From contig JAPTOF010000006.1 in the NCBI GenBank assembly GCA_028554755.1, forward strand, positions 11,712,501 through 11,776,500: a stretch of 64,000 bases of DNA, in the 5' to 3' direction. A program made the position numbers and the translations under genes. This stretch comes from Cordia subcordata. Taxonomy: Eukaryota > Streptophyta > Magnoliopsida > Boraginales > Cordiaceae. The notes under the pieces are model-generated. The model searched no databases, was not told the origin of the DNA, and saw nothing but the letters and a program-made list of their open reading frames with translations. Each line of letters begins with the position of its first letter. The first letter of the stretch is position 1. Of this stretch, positions 51,001-61,415 are shown in pieces.

Positions 51001-51902
51001 TGGACTCTATTAACTTGTATGGTTGACTAATGGATACTTACCTCTAATAGCTCCTTTTACAGCCATGAAGTGAGAGTACATGGTTTACCCCTTCTAGTCC
51101 TGTTCCTCTTTCTTATATATCTTTAAATCCTGAAAGTTCCCTGAATATAGTATCATTTGTTGCTCTTTCTCAAAGTAATGTTCTTTTTCCACTTGCCATA
51201 TCCTGCCACTTGAGATACCCTCCCATAGGCTGTGCGTAGCTTAATTACGCAAGTCGCAGTTCAATCTGTTCTCACTAATTAGTTATTAGGTCTTATGTTT
51301 CCTTGTTGATCTCCCTCCAGTCCATAGTTGCAAGTTGCAACTGGTGCTCCTTGTTCTCTAACATAATATGAGTGTCGTAGATGCTAGCACTAACGCAGAA
51401 GAGCATGATACTTTCGAGAAAAGGAGATGATAATATAATCTGAGAGGTGAGTGTACCAGCCATAATATCTCAGGCAGATATGAAGTATTAGAATTGTAAC
51501 TGATTGGCTCAAAACAAGACAAAAATAAACTTATAAAGTAAAAGAGAGTTTGATGGAGAGAGTAAAACAATGGACATCTGTTTGTATCTCCCGAAGGTCT
51601 ATTCCGTTCTCCTTTTCCTTTCCCTGTGATGGGAGTTGAGGGCTCATTCTTATTCAGCATTCAGACGCCTGTTCTAGAATCATTGAACTGAAATCATTGG
51701 CAAACACAATTTCATATGTCTGTTGCTTTACAATTGCTCTGCAAATTTGTTCAAGGTAAACTGCATCTGGTTGACATGGAAATCCGGAGTCTTATTTTTT
51801 CATTTTTACTGGATTAACAGATTCAAGGATTATATACCCGTAAAGTATCACCCTTTGTATGATCAATATGTAGGGACGAATACTGCAGCCATTGGTCCTT
51901 AA
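36012..51902 (+). CDS. RTEL1: RTEL1-type DNA helicase (XPD-like, iron-sulfur)
   Basis: Superfamily 2 iron-sulfur helicase that dismantles D-loops and stabilises telomeres and replication. 23 exons: 36012-36113, 37237-37478, 38467-38615, 39185-39266, 39343-39490, 39687-39843, 40186-40362, 40632-40753, 40918-40963, 42457-42598, 42691-42845, 43013-43104, 43190-43294, 43417-43485, 45460-45546, 46599-46658, 46757-46872, 47484-47541, 47639-47744, 48026-48090, 48198-48782, 50354-50499, 51821-51902. They join to 3093 bases, 1030 aa, near the ~1040 aa I remember for Arabidopsis. Walker A SPTGTGKT lies at 42-49. Probable cluster cysteines are 128, 149, 157 and 193. The DEAH box is at 236-239, VSEGLDF at 597-603, and motif [16 protein letters not shown] at 663-676. 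The C-terminal harmonin-like domain starts near 956 ([20 protein letters not shown]). All key residues are intact, so the gene looks functional. Confidence 0.94.
36365..36940 (+). repeat. Diverged tandem duplication in RTEL1 intron 1
   Basis: Units from about 36365 and 36715 share, in order, GAAGCAGTTT, GCTTTATGCAATTTG, GATACAA or TATACAA, TCCCTTTTGTA or TTCCTTTTGTA, GTAAGATTTTT or ATAAGATTTTT, CCTATCAT and GTTCCTC. Non-coding. Confidence 0.65.
38650..38668. repeat. (CT)n microsatellite in RTEL1 intron 3
   Basis: Uninterrupted run close after the exon 3 donor. Confidence 0.85.
43316..43380 (+). repeat. 25-bp tandem repeat in RTEL1 intron 13
   Basis: TTTGAGATTCTAGCTAGATT followed by TCTTT occurs twice and then a partial third time (TTTTGAGATTCTATCTTCAT). 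Confidence 0.8.
46350..46435 (+). repeat. ~40-bp direct repeat in RTEL1 intron 15
   Basis: GTGACTAAATTTACGTATT against GTGACCAAAGTTACATATT, each followed by a copy of TAGCCAATAATGTTAA. Confidence 0.75.
46690..46742 (+). repeat. 25-bp tandem repeat before RTEL1 exon 17
   Basis: TATTAGTCTATTTTCTCTTC occurs twice in the pyrimidine-rich stretch upstream of the exon 17 acceptor. It doubles the polypyrimidine tract. Confidence 0.8.
48784..48906 (+). repeat. Direct repeat just downstream of RTEL1 exon 21 donor
   Basis: CTTAGTTTTCCTTCAGTA, then GTGAATGGTTATCTAAGTTA, recurs about 73 bases later with few changes. Confidence 0.8.
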
Positions 51903-52930
51903 AGTAAGTAACCTCTCTCTTTCGCTAATTGCATTTCCAACCTATAGTGGTCTTGTAAAGATAGCCCGTTTCAGTTTCGAATTCCAGGCCATTTGTCTCC
52001 TTTGCAGAGTGGTTGATAATTGTGAGCAGAGCAATGCAGGCAAAAGCACCACCTAATGTTAAAGAAATCCCGAAGGGATTTGAAAATTTATACCATTGAT
52101 ATTTGCTGTTTCCTGTCGGGATGATTCTCCAGAGTGCAGGATTCATGTCCCAATTACTCTGGTTAAGTTTTACGAATGGAGAATTTGATGACTAAACATC
52201 AAGGACAAGTTGCCCAATGGGGTGGTAACTTCTTGACCCTTAATTCTTTTGCCTATGGCTCAGTTGCTACATGCAGGGCATGACAAAGAGAAGAAGCCTA
52301 AACTTCAGCAGTAAAATTATTCGACAGTTGAAGCCCTTGAAGCCGGGGAAGTTTTATGTATACAATTGTGGGGCACCCTCACGAAATTGTCGAAAATGTG
52401 TCATACTATTAGTCTTTAAAAACTACTAGGATTCTACTGATTTCGTCACTAAATCTCGTTTAATCTCCGCAGATAAAATGTTTTAACAGTTTGCACCTCG
52501 GTGCTTGTCGTTTGATGGTATTGTCTGTATATATGTATGGATTAGAGCTCGAACATCATGACGTTCATCACACAAGATATGAATTCGTATGTTAAATGTC
52601 AATGAGTTTATTAGAATTTCCCTGAAAAACTACTTGGAATTTCATGGCAATAGACAGATTCTATTTGGTTTCCGTTCTTGTAATTTGCGATCCTATGAAG
52701 TACATTATGTATTTATAGGGAAGTATCGTGCATTTATGGAAAATTACATGTAAATTCCGGAAGAAGAAGGAACTTGCATCAATAAGCAGCTCAAAAATCT
52801 GGAAATGCGTAAAAATTAAAGTGATAAAAAAGGGATTTTCAATGACAAACTAACAATTTATTGGTGCAAAACAATGTACATTACACTGCATGTGAAAACA
52901 TAGACTTCAAATAACAAACTTCTAATAGAA
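51903..52930. other. RTEL1 3' region and OFP 3' region (convergent genes)
   Basis: About 1 kb between two convergent stop codons. No coding sequence recognised. Both 3'UTRs should lie here. Confidence 0.5.
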
Positions 52931-53932
52931 TCATTCATGACATCGTCCTTTACTGAAATCTATTGACTTGTTAATACTTGCGTTAAATCTTCCATTTCTT
53001 CCTCCTGGAACATTCCGTGACTTCACCGGTACGATGCCGGAATCTTCACGCAAAACGACGACCAAGTCGACGAATGCATTGAGTATGAACTTGTACGATT
53101 TCTTATCGTTCAAATTCAAATAGCAACGCAAGAGTTCCGCCATGAACTCCCAATCAAGCTCTCCATGAAAATGCAATCTTGCTTGGACCATCTCATGCAT
53201 GGATTGCTTAAAATCATCATATGGGTCTGTAGAGTATGTTAACAGCGTGATGAAATCATCAGCGGCCATTGATGCATCCTTGTTATCATCTTCATCTTCA
53301 TCATCATCACTCTGATCAGTTCTTTTCGAGTCATTGACTGCAGGAGTACTGGTACTGGTGGAACTGTAAGCCAGGTCCTCCGATGTAGTCATGCTGTCAC
53401 GCCCTGAGTCTAGACCCCCAATGCTGTCACGTCCCGAGCCCAGACCCCTGTTGTCATGCCCCGAGCCCAGATCCCCAACCTGAACGTGACACGTGCTTTT
53501 TCTGGCTTCTTCAGCAATGGAGCCTGACGAGCTGCGATGTACGAAAAACCGACGAGAATCATGAAACTTCTCAGGCAGGTCAAGAAATGTAGGAGATTCG
53601 AACAAAACTGCACCAGAATTTTCATCATCATTGTCACATTTCTTTCCCTTGTCATCATCATTATTCTCCTCCTGATCATACAATGAGCTGAAGTTTTCAA
53701 GAAGAAAGCGATCTATGTCGGATAGTGTTGCTGCATTTCCAGTTTCGTGTGCTTCCTTTTCTTTCACATTGCCTGCAAACGATGGAGTCTTGGGGTGTTT
53801 GCAACCCCGGATGATGCAACTTGTTGAAGATGAGAGAGTTTTCGGGGGCAAATGATGAAGATGAAGTTGAGTGGCAGGCTTTTTGATCTTTGAGAGGTAG
53901 TCGTGAAGCGATTTCTGGAGTTTCTTGTTCAT
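52931..53932 (-). CDS. OFP14: OVATE family protein, OFP14-like repressor
   Basis: OFPs are plant-specific transcriptional repressors that act with KNOX/BELL homeodomain proteins and TRM proteins in organ shape. Intronless, 333 aa from the ATG at 53932. The OVATE domain lies at about 225-295: DDFITLLTYSTDPYDDFKQS, then MVQARLHFHGELDWEFMAEL and YLNLNDKKSYKFILNAFVDL. The N terminus has a basic start (MNKKLQKSLHDYLSKIKK) and the conserved TPSF segment, followed by an acidic region. Residues about 154-180 are a tandem repeat around GLGSGRDS. The OFP14 label rests on remembered adjacency of At1g79950 (RTEL1) and At1g79960 (OFP14) and on general similarity. A divergently placed TATA-like motif lies within a duplicated stretch upstream. 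Confidence 0.92.
   Translation of the reverse strand: MNKKLQKSLHDYLSKIKKPATQLHLHHLPPKTLSSSTSCIIRGCKHPKTPSFAGNVKEKEAHETGNAATLSDIDRFLLENFSSLYDQEENNDDDKGKKCDNDDENSGAVLFESPTFLDLPEKFHDSRRFFVHRSSSGSIAEEARKSTCHVQVGDLGSGHDNRGLGSGRDSIGGLDSGRDSMTTSEDLAYSSTSTSTPAVNDSKRTDQSDDDEDEDDNKDASMAADDFITLLTYSTDPYDDFKQSMHEMVQARLHFHGELDWEFMAELLRCYLNLNDKKSYKFILNAFVDLVVVLREDSGIVPVKSRNVPGGRNGRFNASINKSIDFSKGRCHE
53395..53475 (-). repeat. In-frame tandem repeat in the OFP gene
   Basis: About three 27-30 base units on the minus strand, encoding GDLGSGHDNR, GLGSGRDSIG and GLDSGRDSMT. The unit length is a multiple of three, so the frame is kept. Local GC is much higher than elsewhere in the window. Confidence 0.8.
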
Positions 53933-53971
53933 CACGACCTCTAATTACTCCACTTCGTACAACGTTACCAT

Positions 53972-54115
53972 ATTACAAGAAGATCTGTTTCTCTTTATAC
54001 AAGAAGAAACTTGAGTAACATAAAATATAAATGTGATGACAAGAAGATTTGTTTCCATTTATATAACGAGAAACTTGAGTAAAACAAAAATTTTAGACAA
54101 AATATAAATGTAAAA
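53972..54115 (-). repeat. Duplicated OFP promoter segment
   Basis: CAAGAAGATCTGTTTCTCTT or its variant, AGAAACTTGAGTAA and AAAATATAAATGT occur in the same order twice, starting near 53974 and 54039. Each unit holds a TATA-like box read on the minus strand (TATAAAG and TATATAA). Confidence 0.7.
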
Positions 54116-56064
54116 AGAGTAACGTTTTCTTTCCATAAAGCATTACGTTGGATAAGTAAGAATTTAATGTGGGAATTTTCGGCAAGTGTTCATCAATAAC
54201 GTAGACTATTTCCTGTATATATTCAATACTTTCTTTTAATACCTCGTGCAACAATGTAGGAATGGCAATGGCAAATAAAAAATCGTGTGTAAGTCATTCC
54301 AACAATTAGTAAATCGTATTGCTTTATTACTCCCTGCTTGGCAACATCAAAAAATGGCTTTTAAATTAGCTTTTAAGTCAAAATACTATTTCTTTAAGTT
54401 TGAAGTGAGTTCATTGTCATTAAAAGAAAAGAAACATGAATTACTTTTTTGTTGATTCTTTAACCGGAGTTTTGGTGTAAATTTTCCTAATTTAATTTTT
54501 AGTGAACTCTTTTAAAAATGAAATATTCTCATTTTCTAATAGAGGTAAAGATTGTCAAGCATTCTTATATGTTGTTTTCCTTCGGGAATAGCATTTTAAA
54601 GTGCATGACTTTTGAGATCTTGAAATGAAGAAAAAAGAAACATAAGTTAATGTGCACATAAAACCTTTCAAAATTAATTTCAAACAAAAATAAATAAATC
54701 TGAATTCTATAAAGAAGATAATCTCAGATATCTTTGAGAAACAAAATTTGGCACCCCGAGAAGTCTATGTGGAGAGTAGTATTGATTATGCAAATCCACA
54801 TGTTGTTTGTTTGAATATAATTTTATTATATAAGAAATATATATTTTTTAGTTCGTCATATAAAGTCTCAAACTACTCCTCTTAACACAAATAAGTTTTG
54901 AAATAAAACCTCAATAATCTTAATGTTAATAATTAGATCTCTCAATCTATATATGAGCTTTCTTTAATGATATTTATCGAGTTATTTTTGCTCAAAATTT
55001 ATGAGTCATTATGCTCCGACGTAGAATATTGTTATTCTTAATAAAATTGTCATGTATGAATGCCTCAAAACTGAATTACGTTGTTCATAAATCTTACTCT
55101 TAAATCAAAACACCTGAATACATGTTATTGAAATTGTATTATTTTGTGATTCTACGTGACAATCTCATATATAAGTGAGATACATTTGTCTAAGAAAAAA
55201 TAAACTGCATGATATTTGTTACATAAAAAGTAAAGAGACATTATCGACCTCAGGTCTTTCGGTTAATTGATTAAGTAACGTAAATTACAACTGTTTTGTC
55301 ACCCAACCTCCATTTGGAGCATATTTTTTTCTAGGAAAGGTCTGCCAACCATTGAGAGTATTCATACCCAACTTCTTTTGATTGTCCCTGTGACCATATA
55401 TAATAAATCTTAGTTGCCTAAAAGTTGTCTTAAAGCAGTCTTAAATCTGTCTTAAAGTAACTCTTGGTAGAAACCCCTGGGAGAACCCCCGGAGGAATGC
55501 TAAAAAGAGGGATAGGGACTCATTTGGAATACTGACTTTTTTCCTTAAAAATATATTTTCATTGAAAAAATATATTTTTCAAAAAATATTGGGATTAACT
55601 ACAAAAAAATGATAAAATACTCTAAAACCTCAAGTTTAGTTTTTTTCTTTTTTTTTTTTCTAGAAGCAAAAAATTTTAAAACTTTTCAAAAAAGAAATCC
55701 TTTTTTTAAATAATATTTTTTATTAGCCAATTCAAATGGGCTTTAAAGTATGACTCAATCAAAATGGGCATTTAAGACCAAAAGCAAAAAAATCAAAATG
55801 GGCTTTTATTTGCATCACCTATTATTGTGGGGTCACATTGGGTTGTTCATTTATTAACTCAGGCCCTCATCAAATAATATTCAAAGTTCCAAACTGCACG
55901 CAAAACGTTGTCGTATGAAAATTGCCATATTCAAATACAGTTAGGCTCGTTGAGACTTTCACAACATTTGACGGATCATAGAGGAATTGCGAAAGAGAGA
56001 AAGAGAGAGAGAGGTGGAGAAAGAATCAAGGAAGAAGAAGATATTAGAAAGAGGGTCTGATCGG
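54116..56064. other. Intergenic DNA
   Basis: AT-rich. Contains a Tourist-like MITE (55515-55743) and a GA-rich leader-like stretch (55985-56064) before the next start codon. No other gene recognised. Confidence 0.5.
55515..55743. mobile_element. Tourist-like MITE, copy 4 (diverged)
   Basis: Left end GGGACTCATTTGGAATA, right end (minus) AAGCCCATTTGAATTGGC. The interior is T- and A-rich as in the other copies. TAA follows the right end, but the left flank does not match perfectly. Confidence 0.55.
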
Positions 56065-58905
56065 ATGGCCCTTATCACTGGTCGTTCCCACAGCCTAGGC
56101 ACCAACGGTCAGGATCATCACCCTCCTCAACTAGAAGGTACATGACTTTTTGCTTGTGTCCATAATTTACAGGTACATAGAACTTTCTGCAATGAATATG
56201 ATTGGAATTGTTTGATTTAGTTTTTGTTTAAATCATGTTGTTCTATATTTTTCTAGTAACAGGTTAATCACAAAAAGAAATTTTTTTTTTTTTTGCGACA
56301 TTTATTTGGTGCATAATTCAAAATTTGGATTGTTATTATGTTAATATTGATATAGAATTTTTGGAACTCTTAACTTATGTTAGGACCAATACACTAAAAT
56401 TTTAGAAATAGATCAATGAAAAACAATGATTTTATACTATATTTTGTTAGTTAGACTAATGTGATTTCGGGGAGGTTAGTATAACTGACTAATCGGAACT
56501 AGAATACATGCGAGAGAGAAAATGATAAAATCATACTAATGTAATCCTGGGAAGGTTATTGTGACTGAGTGATCGGCATAACTAGTATATATGCAAGAGA
56601 GACAATGGTAAAATCATGCACACATTAATTATGGCCAGAGACTTAAATTTTGACGCAGATAATATTATGTTTTGTTTACTTCTAATAATTTTTTTTGCAT
56701 ATAATTTTCATTTGGTGCTAAAGAATAACTTATACTACACACCCTACACACCATATACCCATTTAGCAATGTACAACTATTTTGACAAAGATAAAACTTG
56801 CTCTTTTACACTACATTGGTAAAAAATTTTGAGACTAAAGGATGGTTGGGATGAGCATGAAACTAAGCTGATCCTGAAGTAGATTAATTTGGTGAAGCTA
56901 ATCAAGTTTTTCTTAAATATAGAAACTAAATGGAGTGTTGTCTGTTGTGTGTGTAGGTGTGAACATGTAGTTTATTGGTATAAACATGTTGATGAAAAGT
57001 TGTAAACACGTAGTATAAAAGTAGTTAATATATATAGTATAAAAATTGTAAACATAAAATAGAAAATGTGAACTGTGAACTATGAACATATAAAAATTAT
57101 TAACGTGTACAGTATAAAAATTGTGAATATATAATATAAAGATTGTGAACGTATAAAAATTGTGAACATATAATATAAAGATTATGAATGAGTGCACCAT
57201 GCTATTTTAGTGTATATCTTAGGGTGTATGGTATACAGTCTCATGCTCAAAATAAGTATTTAATTTGGGCAAAATTCATGTAAATTATAGTTGTCGTCAT
57301 TTTAGTTTATGCAATAATTGTTAATTGTTATTTGATACGTGATTTGTTTATTTGAATGCATGATCGCACACTTTAAAGCATATCAATAAAATCTTTTACT
57401 TTTCAAAATAAACAATAAAATGACCTTTACTCGAATACTTTTCTCCTATGGACAATCGGTTCTCTTCCAATGTTTTCTCTTTGATAATAAAGGCTCGTTT
57501 TGATTGGCTTTTTTTAATAACTTTTCAAAAACAGTTTTTTTTTTTAGAAGTTAAAAATTCTGGCTTCTAAAAAAAGTTGTATTTGAGATTTTTTCAGAGT
57601 TTCAGTTTTTTTTTAAAACCAAATCAAGTAGTTATTGCAACAGTAATATAACTTTTTTGAAAAAAAGTATTTTTTTTCCTAAAAAAAGCCAATTCAAACA
57701 GTCCCTAAGTTTGGCGCTTTCAATTCCAAAATAGACAAGCATACTGATTAAATATCTGAAATTGTTTATTGTTATTCTCTATTCTTTGTCTCTTGTAACT
57801 GATTATGAATATAAATGCTTAATTTTATATTTTTATGGGCCATATTTTCGAATTATACACCTCTCTATTGCGTTTATTATTATCATTTTTATTTATTTAT
57901 TTATAAACTTTATTATAATTTTTTTTATGTTCATATTTTTTTAATAAGATTTTTCATATGTTGTTACTATTTTCTGCATTGCAAAATTTTTGGGTGAAAT
58001 ATTTTTTGGTGTCTAAATCCATTGAAACGTACTCTGTCTTTAACTCCTAAGTGTACCCTATCAGTAACTCTGACATAAGTAAGGTTATGAAGAAATCATT
58101 TGGGTTAGTGCTGATTTGGGCTCTTAATGTCTGATTTTTGGATAAGATTCATTGACTTTTTTCTGTTGCTAATTTTTGTTACTAATCACTAGTTTTCTGT
58201 AGATAATTTCCGTAGCTAATCAGCAGTTTTCTAGTAGTGTATACGTTCGCTGTGGTTCTTTATTTTACTATGCATGATATTGCTCTTGAAGGTGAAGATT
58301 CAGCATCTGGAATTTCATCCAAACACAGCAGTCTTGATAAAGTTACTAGGATATACGAATCTGGCTGTGGAAGCAGTAGCAGAAAGCCTGAAAATCATGT
58401 ACTTGCAGAAGCTGCCCAAGCTTTTGCAGCAACATTTAAGAATGAAATACAATCATTACTTGTGTCTGAAAGGATGTCTGAGGAATCAATTGCGCGCGCC
58501 AATAATTTTCGTTATTTCACTCCCAAAAGAATAAACTCCTGCATCTTGTCTTCTGAGAATACCCGAGTTGTCTGTTCTATCACGATAGCGCTTCTGGTGG
58601 TTTTCTCTCACTTGAATCTTCCTCGTAACGTTGTGAAGTCGAAGAGCATAATTTCCTCGAGGCCTCTCTGTGTTCTACTGCTCGCTGATGTGTCCATTGT
58701 CGTCGCGCGTTTAGTCCTCGCGAAGCGAAGAGCTATAAACAAGTCCAAGAAAGGGGAAGATTCGAGACTAGACGATCAAGACAACTGGGGAGGTGCTGTC
58801 AAGTTATTGGAATTAGGCTTGGTTTTCTATCAGACGATTCGAGCGATCTTCATAGATTGCAGCTTTTACATGGTTATTGTCATATGTGGTCTTTCTGTTC
58901 TGTAG
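56065..58905 (+). CDS. Unrecognised membrane protein, two exons
   Basis: Proposed exons 56065-56137 and 58292-58905 join in phase (QLE-G-EDSASG) to 228 aa. The GA-rich sequence before the ATG looks like a leader. Residues 1-60 are polar and Ser-rich (SSKHSSLDK, CGSSSRKPENH). 61-95 could form an amphipathic helix (AEAAQAFAATFKNEIQSLLV). Hydrophobic segments lie at about 117-133 (VVCSITIALLVVFSHL), 148-167 (PLCVLLLADVSIVVARLVL) and 195-228 (two possible passes). A basic loop, AKRRAINKSKKGE, lies between. The balanced codon use and clean joint suggest a real gene. I do not recognise the family and give no function. Another small exon inside the 2.15-kb intron cannot be excluded. Confidence 0.65.
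56454..56622. repeat. ~85-bp diverged tandem repeat in the intron
   Basis: AATGTGATTTCGGGGAGGTT, TGACTAATCGG, ATACATGCGAGAGAGAAAATG and ATAAAATCAT recur in the same order as AATGTAATCCTGGGAAGGTT, TGAGTGATCGG, ATATATGCAAGAGAGACAATG (shown in part) and GTAAAATCAT. Confidence 0.75.
56950..57190. repeat. Degenerate minisatellite
   Basis: Repeated variants of GTATAAAAATTGTGAACATA and of ATAATATAAAGATTGTGAAC, period roughly 20-25 bases, over about 240 bases. No coding sense. Confidence 0.7.
57491..57705. mobile_element. Tourist-like MITE, copy 2
   Basis: Left end AGGCTCGTTTTGATTGGC, right end (minus) GGGACTGTTTGAATTGGC. TAA on both sides (57488-57490 and 57706-57708). The interior matches copy 1 in order, including AACCAAATCAAGTAGTTATT and CAGTAATATAACTTTTTT. 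Confidence 0.8.
58221..58239 (-). mobile_element. CACTA transposon terminus (isolated)
   Basis: On the minus strand CACTACTAGAAAACTGCTG, a standard plant CACTA end. It lies about 50 bases before exon 2 of the membrane protein gene. The partner end was not found. Confidence 0.45.
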
Positions 58906-59174
58906 ATTCACTTATTAACATTAATGCCAGCTCTTTTTCAAGCACTGGTTGTTAATTAGTTCGACTCTTATGTAAATAGTTACATTGACTGATTCATTTA
59001 TTCAGTTTTTTCTTTTTTTTTTCCCCCCTTCTGATCATCTTTAGATGACTGATTCTGTTCTGCAGTGAATCCTACTCCTCTTAGATCCATAATAAAGGAA
59101 AGCGTCTTGCCCGAAAATCTGGCAAGGTGAACTTGGGGCTATAATCACAGCAAACTTATAAAAGTTAATCCGAT

Positions 59175-59433
59175 CACTACAAAAAATCTAGGAATAGGCA
59201 GTGTTTTTTTGGTCATAGGCAGCGGTTTGAAATTCTGCTGCCAAGACCATTGCCTATATTAGGAGGTCACATGCGGCGGTATAAATACAAATTTAAATAA
59301 AAATGTTTAAAACTACAATCTATGTCTATTTTAGTAGTAGTTCATGATGGCTTATACTAATATAGGCGGTAGCTTTTAAAAATTAAAAACTGCCACAAGA
59401 AAATGTCGCCTATTTTTTGGATTTTTTTTAGTG
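59175..59433. mobile_element. CACTA (En/Spm-like) MITE
   Basis: 259 bases. Left end CACTACAAAAAATCTAGG, right end (minus) CACTAAAAAAAATCCAAA, both leading to ATAGGC. Subterminal ATAGGC/GCCTAT and GGCGGT/CTGCC motifs recur inside. The 3-bp flanks are GAT and AAT, so a target duplication is at best worn. Confidence 0.75.
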
Positions 59434-60149
59434 AATTCTATTAAAATCGCGAGCCTCCAACATCACAAGACAGAAAAGTGAAATTATGGTCCCAAGTTTG
59501 CTAGGTGATCATAAATGTGGTTGCTCAACTGTTAGTTCATGGTTCAGATTTTTGGTATGGCTTCTGACATGGCTGAAAAGTTGTAGCTACTGAATTGGTT
59601 AGGAAGAATAGCAATTGGTTGGTGCAGTACGAATACTTTAATCAATGAATCGGGGACCATTACTTTTAGTGGCTCAGACCATTAAAAAATCTGGAGAACC
59701 AATTATTCTCAAAATTAAAGTCCCAATCACATAAATATGTTTGTTGAAACTTGCAATAGTACTTCTGTCAAAAGTTACCAGTTAAACAAGAAGTGATCCT
59801 TGACAACCTAATAATTTTGTCCCGGGCATAGATTTGGCACAGACCTACTCGATTCTAGATGCGGCTTCACAAAATTTATGTTTCACCCTAAATAGGGTGA
59901 AACAAAATCTAACAATTTTACGATGTTCCATGCCACTATGAGACATAATACAAAATTAACTTGTAAGTCTGATTTGTAGGGTTAAATAACTATTCGAGTT
60001 AATTTTTATGAGGTTAATAAATTTGTGACCTAAAACATTTGCTAATGAACTTACGATAGTTAATCACATAATGCTGTTCTTCTTTTTATTAGATTATCTA
60101 AGTATTAACTTACTGATGGCGTCGAAAATTCACTAGTATAGTTTTTTTT

Positions 60150-60640
60150 TGTTGGACCGTCGTTGGCCGTGTGCAAAGAATTCCCATAATGTCTTCGAAG
60201 GATCAAGTTAATCATCACGTCTGGAGAGAACTTAGAAAGCTAAGAAGGTGAAAATTGCTTACCCCTTGGGGTGTTATGATGTTGGTATTTATAGGGTTGT
60301 CCAAATGGCCTATGGATGCTGTGATGTCCCACCTCTTTCGCTGTCCATCGGCCGGACTTAAGCCGGCACAGTTTGCCAGTAGGCACCTAAATTATTAGGC
60401 CTTCTGAGTAGTTAGGCCAGTCCCTTTCTTCCATTTCCAAGACCAGCGATCTCTGGTGCTTGTAACGATTACTATGTCTTTGAGATGTTTGCTACAAGGT
60501 ACCTATATGACTCTTGAGGTCCAGCAAACTTATTTATTCGGACCTCTCACAAGGCCTAGTTTTTAATTATTTTGGCTTATGGATTATTACATACTAGTAC
60601 GCCATGTATCTCACATATCATCTCATTCAAGTCATTTAAT
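60150..60640 (-). mobile_element. Probable solo LTR of a Ty3/gypsy-like element
   Basis: Read on the minus strand it has a promoter-like CCCTATAAATACC (near 60290), then CTCTCCAGACGTGATGATTA, ACTTGATCCTTCGAAG and GGCCAACGACGGTCCAAC. This is the style of gypsy LTR R-U5 regions (TGACTTGAGCGTCGGAGG in many plants). No gag or pol lies nearby. Limits are approximate. Confidence 0.4.
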
Positions 60641-61415
60641 CACTTATTGATCACTTCTTCTATCTTGCAAGAGAACAAAGTTTCTTGCCCTTAATTTAAG
60701 GTCTACTTTGATGTGAGAACCTTCAATTACAAGCGATCAGAAAAGAGGTCTTGTCCTTGTGCACTTGATCTCGCATTTGATTTATCATTTTGTACTACTT
60801 TCATCCAATCAAATTCAATTCACCACTTGCTAAAGTCTTTCAGGATTTCGGCTTAAGAAAAGATTATAGTTTGAAATTTCTTCATGATGCCACGCCTGCA
60901 CGCACATGACTTCACTGCTACCGTAATTTGGCACCTTTTTAAAGCTGCAGAGATCATGCTAAGATATTAAAAAACGTTTTTTTGGGGTGTAAAATTACAC
61001 TCGCTAAAGTTAATTAAAAATTCCACATATATGAATAGTTACAATTTCTAATACTAAATATAACCTAACTACTAGAAGAAGAATGATCGAAAATAATAAA
61101 ATTTTTACATCAATAAAAATATTTATGTAACATTAATGGGTACAATATTACACTCCTTAAAAAAGGCTGATTAAACAAATAGATGCAATACTAGTAAATT
61201 ATATGTGGAAGGATCTCCTTGACCAAATATATACAAACTAATAAAAATGGCGAGTTTAATAATTTATAAATTACTCTCTTATCATGTCTCATATTAATTG
61301 AAAACGTGGCCAGATGGGTCAATCTTTTTGCTTCCCAAAAGTTTTTTGAACTGTACTTATTGCGTCTCATTTTGGGGTTGTAAGACCTTTGAAATGTGGT
61401 TCATTAATTGTGCTC

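Noticed and set aside
53933..53935. OFP start one codon upstream
   Set aside because: That codon is GTG. The first ATG is at 53932.
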